Below are positions 32,457 through 41,636 of a stretch of 64,000 bases of DNA, piece by piece. Origin of the DNA: Azohydromonas lata NBRC 102462 (lineage in GTDB: Bacteria > Pseudomonadota > Gammaproteobacteria > Burkholderiales > Burkholderiaceae_C); contig NZ_BCTC01000023.1 in the NCBI RefSeq assembly GCF_001571085.1, positions 1-64,000 of the forward strand. The letters are read 5' to 3'. The number at the start of each line of letters is the position of its first letter. The first letter of the stretch is position 1. The notes under the pieces were generated by a model. It made no database searches. It was given only the letters and a program-made list of their open reading frames with translations, and was not told the DNA's origin. The translations under genes and the position numbers were made by a program.

Positions 32457-32896
32457 TGACGCCCCGCAAGATCCTGGCCGCCGCGGCGCTTGCGCTGGCG
32501 CTGGCCGGCTGCGCCACGACCAAAAACACCGATCTGCCGCATGGTGGCTTTCTGCCGGCGCGCATCGACCCGCAGCCGCTGGTGAACGACGCCGTGCGCC
32601 AACTGTCCTTGCTTTACCCGCCTGCCAAGACTCGGCTGTTGCTGCAGCAGGACGCCCCTGACGCTTTCGGTCAAGCCCTGTTGAAAACACTGCGCAGCAG
32701 CGGCTACGCGGTGCAAGAGAAGGACGCCAAAGGCACGCCGAGCGAGGCCCAGCCGCTTCGATACATCGCAGATCAGGCCACGGGCCTGAACCTGTACCGC
32801 GTGGTGGTGGCTGTAGGCAGCCAGTCGCTGGCGCGCGCGTACACCGAGACCAACGGCACGCTGGTCCCGGCAGGTGCTTGGGTGCGCAAGGAGTAA
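32456..32896 (+). CDS. trbH: TrbH: VirB7-like lipoprotein
   Basis: 146 residues. The N-terminus ends in a lipobox, LALALAGCATTKN, with Cys as the lipid attachment site after signal peptidase II cleavage. The rest is a periplasmic domain (AVRQLSLLYPPAKTRLLLQQ, LRSSGYAVQEKDAK), longer than classical VirB7 and similar to RP4 TrbH. It probably stabilises TrbG in the outer membrane. Confidence 0.92.
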   Translation: MTPRKILAAAALALALAGCATTKNTDLPHGGFLPARIDPQPLVNDAVRQLSLLYPPAKTRLLLQQDAPDAFGQALLKTLRSSGYAVQEKDAKGTPSEAQPLRYIADQATGLNLYRVVVAVGSQSLARAYTETNGTLVPAGAWVRKE

Positions 32897-32899
32897 GGC

Positions 32900-34324
32900 A
32901 TGTCGAACCCCGACCCCATGTCGCCCAGCGCGACGCCCGGCCAAGCGGGCGTCAGGCGTGTCAACAAGGTGCCAATGATCCTGCTCACCGGGGCACTTGC
33001 CGGCTTCGTGAGCGTGATGGCGGTGGTGGCCTACCAGCGCGCGGCCGCTCAGCACGCTGAGACGGCGCCTGCGGAGCAGCCGAAGAAAACGAGCGCGGCG
33101 AGCTCGCTGGCCATGGCAAAGGCAGTAGTCGGCGATCCTGGCGGCGCCATCGTGAATGCGCGCGTGCAGCCGCCCCCACCGGCGGCAAGTGGACCAGCCA
33201 GCGCCCCGATTCAGGTTGCGCGTCCTAGCCAAGACGACCTTGACCGACCGCCTCGGCCGCAGGGCGGCCCTGATGTGAGCACCGGCGTGGACCGGCAGTA
33301 CACCGGCACTGGCGCTGGCGGCCAATCCGAGCGTGTCGACCAGGCCGCAGAGCAGATGCAGCAGGCACGGATGCAGCAGTTCATGGCCGCGGTACGCGCG
33401 CCCAGCAGTGTTCAGGTGAAGCTCCAGCAGCCATCGCAAGGCAGCGGACAAGCCGGTGCACCTGCGAACCGCGAGGAAATGCTCGCCCGCATGGCGCAAC
33501 TCCAACAGCAGGCCGATAGTGCTACGCAAGGACAGGACCCAATGGCTGCGTACCGCGCGAGGCTGGCGCAGGTGCAAGCGGGCATGGGGAGCGCGGGAGG
33601 GGGCGCGCAACCGTCCGCTGCAGCACAAGCAGCGCCGGCGCGAAACGGCATGGCGCAGTTCGACAACCGCCAGGGCGGCGACCGCTTCCGACTCAATTCC
33701 ACGGTAGAGGCTGCAGATACCCCGTACCTGCTGCGCGCTGGCAAGGTCTCGATTCCTCTGATCCTTCAAAAAGGCATCAACTCTGAGCTGCCGGGACAGA
33801 TCGAAGCCATGGTGTCCCGCAATATCTACGACACCCGCACCGGACAACACCTGCTGATCCCACAAGGCACCTTGGCGCAAGGTGCCTACTCAAGCGACGT
33901 CGTCTATGGCCAGGCCCGTGTGCTCATTGCCATCCAGCGGCTGATCTTCCCGGACGACAGCGTGATGGACTTGGGCGCGATGCCCGGTGCTGACTCTGAA
34001 GGCTACGCCGGCTTGAAGGACCGGGTGGACAACCACTACGTGCGGATTTTCGGCTCCGCATTCCTGATGAGCGGCGTCACGGCCGGCATTGCCTACAGCC
34101 AACGCAGCGGCCAGAACCAATACGGCGCTCCCACGTTCAGCGGCGCATTGAGCGAAGCGGTAGGCCAGCAGCTCGGCCAGGCCACCGCGCAGATGCTCAA
34201 CAAGAACATGAACCTAGCCCCCACGCTGCAGATCCGTCCTGGCTACCGCTTCACCCTCGTCGCGGTAAAGGACCTTCGGTTCCCCGGCCCGTACACGGGC
34301 GCAATCCCCAGGAGTGTTCAATGA
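32900..34324 (+). CDS. trbI: TrbI: VirB10-like channel protein
   Basis: 474 residues. A single membrane helix near the N-terminus (PMILLTGALAGFVSVMAVVA) is followed by a long Pro/Gln/Ala-rich periplasmic linker and the VirB10 beta-barrel: KGINSELPGQIEAMVSRNIY, TGQHLLIPQGTLAQG, IQRLIFPDDSVMDLG and near the end IRPGYRFTLVAVKDL. It spans both membranes and transmits energy state to the outer-membrane pore. Confidence 0.96.
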   Translation: MSNPDPMSPSATPGQAGVRRVNKVPMILLTGALAGFVSVMAVVAYQRAAAQHAETAPAEQPKKTSAASSLAMAKAVVGDPGGAIVNARVQPPPPAASGPASAPIQVARPSQDDLDRPPRPQGGPDVSTGVDRQYTGTGAGGQSERVDQAAEQMQQARMQQFMAAVRAPSSVQVKLQQPSQGSGQAGAPANREEMLARMAQLQQQADSATQGQDPMAAYRARLAQVQAGMGSAGGGAQPSAAAQAAPARNGMAQFDNRQGGDRFRLNSTVEAADTPYLLRAGKVSIPLILQKGINSELPGQIEAMVSRNIYDTRTGQHLLIPQGTLAQGAYSSDVVYGQARVLIAIQRLIFPDDSVMDLGAMPGADSEGYAGLKDRVDNHYVRIFGSAFLMSGVTAGIAYSQRSGQNQYGAPTFSGALSEAVGQQLGQATAQMLNKNMNLAPTLQIRPGYRFTLVAVKDLRFPGPYTGAIPRSVQ

Positions 34325-34635
34325 ATGATCGCGTCGTTTCCATGCTCGTCGCTTCGCTGTTGTGCGTGGCGGCCCCGTCCCATGCCCAAAGTCCTGTCCC
34401 GACCGACGACACGGGCAGGCCGGCGATGAGCCAGGCCGAGGCGCTGCAGATGCAGCAGCAACTCATCCGGTCCCAGCAGAGCTTGGTCGAAGCCTCCAAG
34501 GCGCTGCACCGGGTCTGCATGCAGCAGCAAGAAGCCATGCGCCGGCAGGGTGTTGAACCCGCGCAGCGTTGCATCCCGCCGGTGGAGCCGGCTCCCTTGT
34601 TCCAGACCGGTCCTTCTGAAAGGAGCCCGCAATGA
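34321..34635 (+). CDS. Small exported protein between trbI and trbJ
   Basis: 104 residues with a signal peptide (VVSMLVASLLCVAAPSHAQS) and a Gln-rich helix (AEALQMQQQLIRSQQSLVEA), then two Cys (RVCMQQ, QRCIPP) that could form a disulfide. It overlaps trbI by ATGA and the next gene by ATGA, so it is an integral member of the operon although RP4 has no gene here as I recall. Function is unknown, presumably a periplasmic accessory of the channel. Confidence 0.8.
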   Translation: MNDRVVSMLVASLLCVAAPSHAQSPVPTDDTGRPAMSQAEALQMQQQLIRSQQSLVEASKALHRVCMQQQEAMRRQGVEPAQRCIPPVEPAPLFQTGPSERSPQ

Positions 34636-35402
34636 AAAACCGCATCACGAAGCTCGCTGCTGCCACTTTCCTGGCCATGGCGGCGCTGGGCGCGCAAGCC
34701 CAAGCCCAGGGCGTCAGCGGCATCCCGACCGGTGACATTGGCAACTACGTCCAGAACACCATTGCTGCGCAAGAAGGCATCAAGCAGACGATGCAGCAAG
34801 TGGAGGAATACAAGACGCAGCTGCAGCAGTATTTCTTGCAGATCAAGAACGCCGCAGCGCCTGCAGCGTACGTGTGGGACCAAGCCACGCGCACCATGGA
34901 TCAACTGCGGGATGCCATGTACACGTTGGAGTACTACCGGCGCCAGATCGGCGACATCAATTTCTATCTGCGCCAGTTCAACGACACCAGCGACTACCGT
35001 CAGTCGCCGTGTTTCAAAAAGGGCGGTTGCACAGCCGAAGATATGGCACAGGTCCGCGGCCGACAGGACGTGCAATCAACGTCCCAGAAAAAGGCCAACG
35101 AGGCGCTGCTACGCACGGTGGATTCGCAGCAGCAAGCGATGCAGGCTGACGCGAAGCGCCTGGAGCAACTACAGCAGAGTGCTCAGGGTGCCCAGGGGCA
35201 CATGGAGGCGATTGGCGCAGCCAACATGCTGGCCAGCCAGCAGTCGAACCAACTGCTGCAGATGCGCAGCCTCATGGCCGCGCAGAACGCGGCGCTGGTG
35301 ACGCGCATGCAAGCCCAGGCCGACCGGGAGGCGCGCGAGGACGCGGCCAGCGAGGCCGCCCGCAGCGGCACCTACACCCGCAGCGCACCGCGCGAGTGGT
35401 AA
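34632..35402 (+). CDS. trbJ: TrbJ: VirB5-like pilus-associated protein
   Basis: 256 residues. A signal peptide (LAAATFLAMAALGAQAQAQG) precedes a helical protein with GIKQTMQQVEEYKTQLQQYF and long coiled-coil-like Gln-rich segments. A conserved-looking Cys pair (SPCFKKGGCTAED) is in the middle. TrbJ-type proteins are VirB5-like minor pilus components. Start and order agree with the IncP operon. Confidence 0.92.
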   Translation: MKNRITKLAAATFLAMAALGAQAQAQGVSGIPTGDIGNYVQNTIAAQEGIKQTMQQVEEYKTQLQQYFLQIKNAAAPAAYVWDQATRTMDQLRDAMYTLEYYRRQIGDINFYLRQFNDTSDYRQSPCFKKGGCTAEDMAQVRGRQDVQSTSQKKANEALLRTVDSQQQAMQADAKRLEQLQQSAQGAQGHMEAIGAANMLASQQSNQLLQMRSLMAAQNAALVTRMQAQADREAREDAASEAARSGTYTRSAPREW

Positions 35403-35407
35403 GCGCC

Positions 35408-35629
35408 ATGCGCCGCCGCTACGCCCTCACCTTGGTCGTCCTGGTGACCTTCCTGGGGGCGTGTACGCCGCACCTCCAGGAAGAACCACCACCGGTAATG
35501 CCGGAGGTCAACGACGCGAACTGCAGGCCCGAAGTAGTCGCCGCCCTGCCCAAATCAATCCAACAGGCGTTTGGCTCAGCCTGCTTTCACCGGGGCACAT
35601 ACACCCCTAGTCCTCCCCGCCAATGGTGA
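35408..35629 (+). CDS. trbK: TrbK-like entry-exclusion lipoprotein
   Basis: 73 residues from ATG 35408. The hydrophobic start ends in a lipobox, VVLVTFLGACTPHL, so the product is a lipoprotein. The mature part is short with NDANCRPEVVAALPKSIQQA and a second Cys. In RP4 TrbK, a small lipoprotein at this place in the operon, blocks entry of a related plasmid. The assignment rests on position, size and lipobox. Confidence 0.8.
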   Translation: MRRRYALTLVVLVTFLGACTPHLQEEPPPVMPEVNDANCRPEVVAALPKSIQQAFGSACFHRGTYTPSPPRQW

Positions 35630-35635
35630 GAAGCA

Positions 35636-37369
35636 ATGACCACCACTACCCGCTATAGATTCACATTGGCGTCGTTGTTGCTGGTGGCGCTGGCAACCTT
35701 CGCGCTCGACGCCCACGCCCAGGACAGCGCCGGGCTACTGGACGATGTCGCCGAGCGCTACAGGAACGCCGCTGCTGGCTGGGCCGGTGTCATCGTCGAT
35801 GCGGCCTCCTGGGTGTTTTGGACCCTGGCTGTCATCTCACTCGTCATGACGTTCGGCTTCATGGCGCTGCGCCGCGCTGAACTTAGCGAGTTCTTCGCCG
35901 AGTTCGTGAAGTTCACGATGACGCTGGGCTTCTTCTGGTGGCTGCTCGTCAACGGCCCGGACTTCGCCCAACGCATCATGAATAGCTTGCGCCAAGTCGC
36001 GGGCAAAGCTGCCGGCCTGGGCGTGGGCGGACTCTCGCCCTCGGGCATCGTGGACGTTGGCTACCTTGTCTTTGCAAAAGTCGTTGACCAAACCACTTGG
36101 TGGAAGCCGTGGGACAGTTTGATCGGCCAGGTTTTGGGCATTGCAGTTCTCGTGTGCCTGCTCATCGTTGGCATCAACATGCTGCTGTTGCTCATTTCAG
36201 GCTGGGTTCTCGCATTCGGCGGTGTGATCTTCCTTGGCTTCGGCGGCGGTCGGTGGACCTCGGAAATGGCTATCAACTATTACCGCACCGTCCTGCACCT
36301 TGGCGTGCAGCTCATGATGATGGTGCTGCTGGTGGGCATAGGAAAGACGCTCGTTGACGACTACTACGCTCAGGTGAACCAGGGCTTGGTGACGCTGAAA
36401 GGCCTTGGCGTGATGATTGGCGTGTCCATCACCATGGTGGTCTTGGTCAGCAAGTTGCCCGGGTTCATTGCCAGCATCGCCACGGGGGGCCCTGTCGGCG
36501 GCGGCGGGATCGGCACATCTGGTGCGGGGATGATCATGGGGGCTGCCGGCATGCTGGCAGCAGCTGGCGGCATGGCTGCTGCCATGGCCGTAGCCGGCGC
36601 CGCACAGGCTGCGGGTGGTGCACAGGCCCTAATGGCTGCCTTCAAGGCAGCCGGCGAAGGCGGGGGCGGTAGCAGTGGTGGTAGTGGGGACAGCAGCGGC
36701 GGTGGCGGTATCCCTGGCCTTGAGTGGGAAGGCGGCAGCGGGAGCAGCGGCGGGAGCGACGCCAGCGGTGGCGAAGGCGGTGGCGGCACGAGCTCGCCGT
36801 TCTCGGAGGCGGCCGGCTTCAGCGGCAACGGTAGTGAAGACTCGGACACGCGCTCAAGCTTGACGGCTGAATCCGGCGGTGGTGAACAGCAGGCCCAAGG
36901 CGGTTCTACTGCTGGCGCCACCAGCGCCAGTGCCGCAGGCGCTGCAGCTGGCGGACGGGGTGCGGGTGGCGCATCCGGCGGCAACAAGCCGTCCTTCGGC
37001 CAGCGTATGGACGCGGTGAGCAACCAGCTCGCACGCGGTGCGGCCCAGGTCGCTCGCGAAAAGGCCAGAGGCGTGGTGGCGAACTTCGCGCAGCGCGTGG
37101 CCGACACGCCTGGTGCACGGATCGCATCGGCAATCCGCGGTGAAAGTCCTGCCACGCGAGGCGCCGGCGCTGCAGGCTTTGCATCGACGCCGACGGTCGG
37201 CCCGAGCTTCGACGGGGACAACTTGGCAGGCGACGCCAACGCCACGGTCTTTGACGCCGACGCCGAGGTCGCAGCGTTCGCTGAGGGTGCCGACCAGCCC
37301 GAACCTCCTGAAGTCGAACCGGGCACGGTTGACGGGGAGGACATGTTCGACAGCGACAACAAGGCGTGA
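35636..37369 (+). CDS. trbL: TrbL: VirB6-like polytopic membrane protein
   Basis: 577 residues. After a signal-like N-terminus, several membrane helices follow (FWTLAVISLVMTFGFMALRR, FTMTLGFFWWLLVNG, QVLGIAVLVCLLIVGINMLL, LGVQLMMMVLLVGIGKTLVD). The core has the phrase FLGFGGGRWTSEMAINYYRT known from TrbL. From about residue 285 on, the protein is an extended Gly/Ser/Ala-rich cytoplasmic tail, ending in an acidic segment. The GGS-rich tail is encoded by repetitive DNA and may differ between relatives. Confidence 0.94.
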   Translation: MTTTTRYRFTLASLLLVALATFALDAHAQDSAGLLDDVAERYRNAAAGWAGVIVDAASWVFWTLAVISLVMTFGFMALRRAELSEFFAEFVKFTMTLGFFWWLLVNGPDFAQRIMNSLRQVAGKAAGLGVGGLSPSGIVDVGYLVFAKVVDQTTWWKPWDSLIGQVLGIAVLVCLLIVGINMLLLLISGWVLAFGGVIFLGFGGGRWTSEMAINYYRTVLHLGVQLMMMVLLVGIGKTLVDDYYAQVNQGLVTLKGLGVMIGVSITMVVLVSKLPGFIASIATGGPVGGGGIGTSGAGMIMGAAGMLAAAGGMAAAMAVAGAAQAAGGAQALMAAFKAAGEGGGGSSGGSGDSSGGGGIPGLEWEGGSGSSGGSDASGGEGGGGTSSPFSEAAGFSGNGSEDSDTRSSLTAESGGGEQQAQGGSTAGATSASAAGAAAGGRGAGGASGGNKPSFGQRMDAVSNQLARGAAQVAREKARGVVANFAQRVADTPGARIASAIRGESPATRGAGAAGFASTPTVGPSFDGDNLAGDANATVFDADAEVAAFAEGADQPEPPEVEPGTVDGEDMFDSDNKA

Positions 37370-37371
37370 CG

Positions 37372-37941
37372 ATGAAGCTCCTGATCCTGGCCGCGGCGGC
37401 GGCCTGCTTTTCTGGCGGCACTTCAGCCCAAGTGTTCACCGGCGACACGAAGCTCGCTTGCGAAGCCATCTTGTGCCTTTCGTCGGGCGTGCGGCCAAGT
37501 GAATGCCAGCCGTCCTTGAGCCGGTACTTCGGTATCCACCGCCGCAAGTTGCGCGACACCTTCCGCGCGCGGTTGGACTTCCTCAACCTCTGCCCCGTAG
37601 CGCAGCAAACACCCGAAATGCGCTCGCTGGTGGCGGCCATGTCCCAGGGCGCCGGCCGGTGCGACGCGCCTTACCTCAACGCCACACTGAGCTACGGCGG
37701 TGGCATGGACGGCGGCCCGGTCTACATCGGCAACACCATGCCGGGCTACTGCCAGGCCCTCTACGGCCATGCGTATTCGGGCTACCAATCCACCAGCACC
37801 TTGCCGGTGTACGTGGGCATGCCCGAACGCGGCGGATATTGGGTGGAAGCCTGGGACTACGAGCGTGCCTTGGCCGAGTACAACGCCCGTATCGCGGCCG
37901 AAGACGCGGCCAACTCTGGCAACGGCTGGTGGTGGCGCTGA
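37372..37941 (+). CDS. trbM: TrbM: periplasmic transfer protein
   Basis: 189 residues. A signal peptide (LILAAAAACFSGGTSAQVF) precedes the family signature CEAILCLSSGVRPSECQPSL followed by SRYFGIHRRKLRDT and several Cys, as in RP4 TrbM. The C-terminus is Tyr/Gly-rich with a Trp-rich end. Its role in the channel is not well defined. The stop overlaps the trbN start (TGATG). Confidence 0.92.
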   Translation: MKLLILAAAAACFSGGTSAQVFTGDTKLACEAILCLSSGVRPSECQPSLSRYFGIHRRKLRDTFRARLDFLNLCPVAQQTPEMRSLVAAMSQGAGRCDAPYLNATLSYGGGMDGGPVYIGNTMPGYCQALYGHAYSGYQSTSTLPVYVGMPERGGYWVEAWDYERALAEYNARIAAEDAANSGNGWWWR

Positions 37942-38438
37942 TGCTGGAGGCCGTTGCTGACCTTCCGCCGCAGATGCGAGAGCGCGTGGTCTGCTCTATC
38001 GCTGCAGCGGCCAAGTACGAGATCCCGGCGAACCTGCTGCTGGCCGTGGCCGAGCAGGAGAACGGCAAGCCGGGCCAGTGGGTGCGGCACGCCAACGGCG
38101 CGGTCGATGTGGGACCGATGCAATTCAGCACCGGATACCTGCGCGAATTGGCGCGCTACGGCATCACGCCCGAGGACGTAGCTGCCCGCGGCTGCTACCC
38201 CTACCAGCTCGCAGCGTGGCGGTTGCGCATGCACATCAAGAACGACCGGGGCGACCTGTGGACGAAAGCGGCAAATTACCACTCCCGCACGCCGAAGTTC
38301 AACCGCGTCTATCGCGGGCACATCACGCGCAAGGCGCTCAAATGGGCCGACTGGCTCGAAAAGCGGTTTCCAACGGTTGACGTAACCCCGAAGTATTCAC
38401 CCATGGCTTGGGTGAAATCGGATTCATCAGCGAGGTGA
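37941..38438 (+). CDS. trbN: TrbN: lytic transglycosylase (VirB1-like)
   Basis: 165 residues. A goose-type lysozyme-like fold: catalytic Glu in NLLLAVAEQENGKPGQW, then GAVDVGPMQFSTGYLRELAR and AAWRLRMHIKNDRGDLWTKA with ANYHSRTP. It opens the peptidoglycan for the mating channel. The ATG at 37941 is chosen by overlap with the trbM stop; the longer upstream frame only shadows trbM. Confidence 0.93.
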   Translation: MLEAVADLPPQMRERVVCSIAAAAKYEIPANLLLAVAEQENGKPGQWVRHANGAVDVGPMQFSTGYLRELARYGITPEDVAARGCYPYQLAAWRLRMHIKNDRGDLWTKAANYHSRTPKFNRVYRGHITRKALKWADWLEKRFPTVDVTPKYSPMAWVKSDSSAR

Positions 38439-38444
38439 AATGAC

Positions 38445-38636
38445 ATGAAGCTGACCAAGCAACAACGCGCTCAACGGCAAAGCCAATCCAAGCGTGCCGC
38501 TGTTTCGGCCCTGCGTGCTCACTTTATGGGTGAAGGCGCAACGTCCCGCCGCTTGCGCTTTCTGCTTGATGCTCTGATGGCATCGGCTGCGTGGACAGGA
38601 AAGCTCTTATGCCTTGCCTCATGGACAGTAAAGTGA
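38445..38636 (+). CDS. Short basic protein at the end of the trb operon
   Basis: 63 residues: a basic Gln-rich start (KLTKQQRAQRQSQSKRAAVS) and a short hydrophobic end. A GAGG-type box lies about ten bases before the ATG and the gene begins six bases after trbN. It may be a remnant of a longer gene (trbO position) cut off at the border with the defence island, because the convergent helicase gene starts only seven bases further on. Confidence 0.45.
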   Translation: MKLTKQQRAQRQSQSKRAAVSALRAHFMGEGATSRRLRFLLDALMASAAWTGKLLCLASWTVK

Positions 38637-38642
38637 ATTCCG

Positions 38643-41636
38643 CTATTGTTTCCACGTTGCTCCACATTTCCAGCGGTCGCTGCAAGCGAAGAAATGTGAT
38701 TTGTTCTTTGGGTTGTAGCGCTTGAAGCCAAGGCCCTTGCGGCAGGTGCCGCAAATTGGGGGTAAATCAGCGGTACCGTTGAACGTCACCAATCCATCCC
38801 TGTGATCAAGCAGCAATTCGATGATGTAAGGCGACGGGTGGCTGCTGGGCGCCAAAAGAACGGCTTGGCGCTTGGCCCTTGTCAGAGCAACATAGAACAG
38901 GCGGCGTTCATCAGCGTCCGCGACTGCTTCTTTTGGCGGGAGCACCATGCTCAATAATGGGTCGTCTTCCCGGACGCTGGGGAAACACAGGTAATCGTGC
39001 GATACCGAGTGCATGCCAAGGATAATTACATAATCCGCTTCCAATCCCTTGGATTGGTGCATTGTGAGGTAAGGCGCTGGCTTGCCATTTTGCTTGTCAA
39101 ATGCAAATTCAATGCGTTCCGCCCACCGCTCCTGAAGCGATTTAATGTCATCCTTGCTCAGCCCAGCACTGCGGGTTTGACCATAACGCCCAAGCAAGAA
39201 TACCGATGGCTTGCTGTCTGTCGGATAGTGGTCAACCCACTTTTGCAGAATTGAATCGATTACATCGAGTGTTTTGGTGTTCTCTTGCTGGAAAAGCACG
39301 TCAATGACGCCATTTCGAGACTTGTCGGCGGCATGAACTTCTTTCGGAAGCTGGCTTTTGTTCTTCATGACAAACTTTCGGCCAGCATCGGCGATGCCTT
39401 GGTTGCTTCTGAAAGTCTGGGTCAAATGCAGCGTGGCATCGGCCGCCAACCGCCGATTGAAATGTTTGCCAAAATGTTTGAATAACATCAGATCAGAGCC
39501 TGCAAACCTGTTGATCGCTTGCCAGTCGTCTCCTACCGCGAATAGGCGCCCGTTTTCATGTGAGCTCAGCAATCGCCTCACCAGCTCACCTCTGCCAGGA
39601 GCTGTGTCCTGAAACTCGTCCACCAGCACCACACGAAATTGTCGTGAAGCATCCGGTTGCTCCAGATGCCTCAATGCGCCCTTGATCATTTCGTCGAAAT
39701 CCATGGCACCGGAGTCTTGCAGGAGTCGCTCCACGGTCTTGGTTACATGCCATGCTACTTCTATAAAAAGCTTCGCGCGAACAGGCTCGGGTTGCGATGG
39801 CACAAGCGAATATAAGTGCTCAAGGGTCCAGTTGTTCTGTCTGATTTGCGATGCCGCGCGGGCGATCAGGCCGGTATCTTCCTCCAGACCAATTTCCTTG
39901 AGTCGTGCCAGTACCTGCTCTTTGTTCCTGGGTGCAAACTCTACGCCCGCAGTGCGCAGATTGCTTTCCAGCTTCTCGAAAAGTATGCCGCTGATGTAAT
40001 CCGCACTTGTGGTCCAGAAATGGCGGGTGTCCAAGTGCCTCAGAACCTTCTGTTTTTCCGTGGCCTGTTTCTCATAAACTGCTGGATCGCTGAAAAAGCT
40101 GGGGGCCCGCCCCTTCTCGTTCAATGCAAAGTGCTCATGCACTATGCGAATCCCGCCGGTCGGTGTCTTTGCCTCATAACTGAAGTCGGGCAACCAGCGC
40201 TTGCCAGGACACAGCAGCTTGGCTCCAATTTCAAACGACTCTTCGTATTGGAAATTCACTCCCATCACGTAGAGCCAGTTTGATATGGCTGCTTCTTCAA
40301 ATGACCTGACAAGGCTGTCGCAGCCTAGTGTGAGTATCCCCTCTTTCTCATCCTTTCGGTTTCTAAGTTTTCTTCTTTGTTGCCAAAGGCCACGCAGATA
40401 TTCGTTGTATTCCTGTTCATTCGTGAAACGGCTTTCGGTAGGGCGTGGATAGCGGTTGACGGTCTGCAGTAGCAGCCACTTGGCAGTGAAGCCCGGTATT
40501 TGTTCGTGGCACTGCTTGATAGCAAGAGTAAGGCGAGCTTCCGTCTCCTTTTGGGAGGAAACCCTCTTCTTTTGTCCCTGGCCCGTGGCATCGATGAGAC
40601 TTTTGCCAAGCGAATGAAAAGTCTTTGACTCTACGGGATTCGGTTTTTCTGATAGATGCAAAAAAAGGTCTTTTATTTCCTTTTTAATGTTTGCATCCGT
40701 TGTCGACATTGCCTTCAACCGTTGTTTGATGCGAATGCCAATCTCTTGGGCAGCCTTTTTATTGAAGGCTAGACAAAGTATCTCGTCGGCGCTTGCGAGG
40801 CCTTTGGCTAGAATGTAGAGAACCTTGCCAACAATCGTTGATGTCTTGCCGGAGCCTGCCGCAGCCACCAGCTGTGTGTTTTCTTCGAAAACAATGGCCG
40901 CACGCGCCTGCTCTTCTGTCAGAGGCCGTGTTTCGCAATGGTCAAAGAATATTTTCCAGCGCGCATACTCTTTCGATACAAAACTGTCGTTGCGTTCTTT
41001 CAGTAAGGATTCGTGGTGCTTAAGAAAGGTGGTAAGATATTGAACCAGCTTGCGTAATGGCTCGGTGGCTTCTAGGTCATCGATTTCTGGGTTCGCAAGT
41101 AGAGCTTGGCCTTCTTTTAGCTGACTCGACCGTGCATTTATCTGCTGCACCAGTCGTGCGCGATCACTGGCGGCGAGATAGTAATCTGCTGCCAATGCAT
41201 CACGACATTCTTTCTCTGCGCTGAGCAAATCCTTGCAACATGCGGTCATGTCGCTCTGTAGTTTGATCCTGCGAGCGTGTCGTTCGGCCTGCAGGCGTAA
41301 CCTTTGGGTTTCGGCTTCTTTCGCGAGACGAACGTTTTCGGCTTCTGCAGCGGCTTTTAATTTAGATGCAAGTTCTGGCGCCTTGTCGTGGGGGAGTCCC
41401 CGCAACTCGATATGGTGCGTGCCGTTTCTAATGATTGCTCGTGACCACACCCATCCGCGCGTAAACTCGACAGTGCAGCAGTGAACGGGCCATGACTCAT
41501 TCCGGGCACCAGCATGAACTGTTATGTGGGTGGCAGAAAGGGTCGTTGTCCAAGATTCACACAGTCCGAGCCGGCGCGCCCACTGGCCGGGTTGGAATAC
41601 CGTTAACGCGCCCATTGTTTTGTTTATTTCTAGCAT
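38643..41636 (-). CDS. HelD/UvrD-like superfamily 1 helicase with inserted nuclease-like segment and zinc finger
   Basis: 997 residues. The N-terminal part with GWVWSRAIIRNGTHHIELRG is like the N-domain of helicase IV. Walker A is TQLVAAAGSGKTSTIVGK (about residue 255), then LCLAFNKKAAQEIGIRI; VVLVDEFQDTAPGRGELV is motif II, FAVGDDWQAINRFAGSDL motif III, LTMHQSKGLEADYVIIL and RRLFYVALTRAK the last motifs. In the middle, LPDFSYEAKTPTGG followed by IRIVHEHFALN has the look of a PD-(D/E)XK nuclease segment. The C-terminus ends in a Cys4 zinc finger (CGTCRKG...FACSDRWKCG). Lower GC than the trb genes. Possibly a stand-alone defence gene; it converges with the trb operon. Confidence 0.9.
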   Translation of the reverse strand: MLEINKTMGALTVFQPGQWARRLGLCESWTTTLSATHITVHAGARNESWPVHCCTVEFTRGWVWSRAIIRNGTHHIELRGLPHDKAPELASKLKAAAEAENVRLAKEAETQRLRLQAERHARRIKLQSDMTACCKDLLSAEKECRDALAADYYLAASDRARLVQQINARSSQLKEGQALLANPEIDDLEATEPLRKLVQYLTTFLKHHESLLKERNDSFVSKEYARWKIFFDHCETRPLTEEQARAAIVFEENTQLVAAAGSGKTSTIVGKVLYILAKGLASADEILCLAFNKKAAQEIGIRIKQRLKAMSTTDANIKKEIKDLFLHLSEKPNPVESKTFHSLGKSLIDATGQGQKKRVSSQKETEARLTLAIKQCHEQIPGFTAKWLLLQTVNRYPRPTESRFTNEQEYNEYLRGLWQQRRKLRNRKDEKEGILTLGCDSLVRSFEEAAISNWLYVMGVNFQYEESFEIGAKLLCPGKRWLPDFSYEAKTPTGGIRIVHEHFALNEKGRAPSFFSDPAVYEKQATEKQKVLRHLDTRHFWTTSADYISGILFEKLESNLRTAGVEFAPRNKEQVLARLKEIGLEEDTGLIARAASQIRQNNWTLEHLYSLVPSQPEPVRAKLFIEVAWHVTKTVERLLQDSGAMDFDEMIKGALRHLEQPDASRQFRVVLVDEFQDTAPGRGELVRRLLSSHENGRLFAVGDDWQAINRFAGSDLMLFKHFGKHFNRRLAADATLHLTQTFRSNQGIADAGRKFVMKNKSQLPKEVHAADKSRNGVIDVLFQQENTKTLDVIDSILQKWVDHYPTDSKPSVFLLGRYGQTRSAGLSKDDIKSLQERWAERIEFAFDKQNGKPAPYLTMHQSKGLEADYVIILGMHSVSHDYLCFPSVREDDPLLSMVLPPKEAVADADERRLFYVALTRAKRQAVLLAPSSHPSPYIIELLLDHRDGLVTFNGTADLPPICGTCRKGLGFKRYNPKNKSHFFACSDRWKCGATWKQ

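Noticed and set aside
32420-33880. 486-codon leftward frame opposite trbH and trbI
   Set aside because: Lies against two well-supported operon genes and has no start signal or recognisable motif.
36650-36960. GGC/AGC-rich repetitive DNA in trbL considered as a repeat element
   Set aside because: It is in frame and encodes the Gly/Ser/Ala-rich tail of TrbL; no separate repeat unit is needed.
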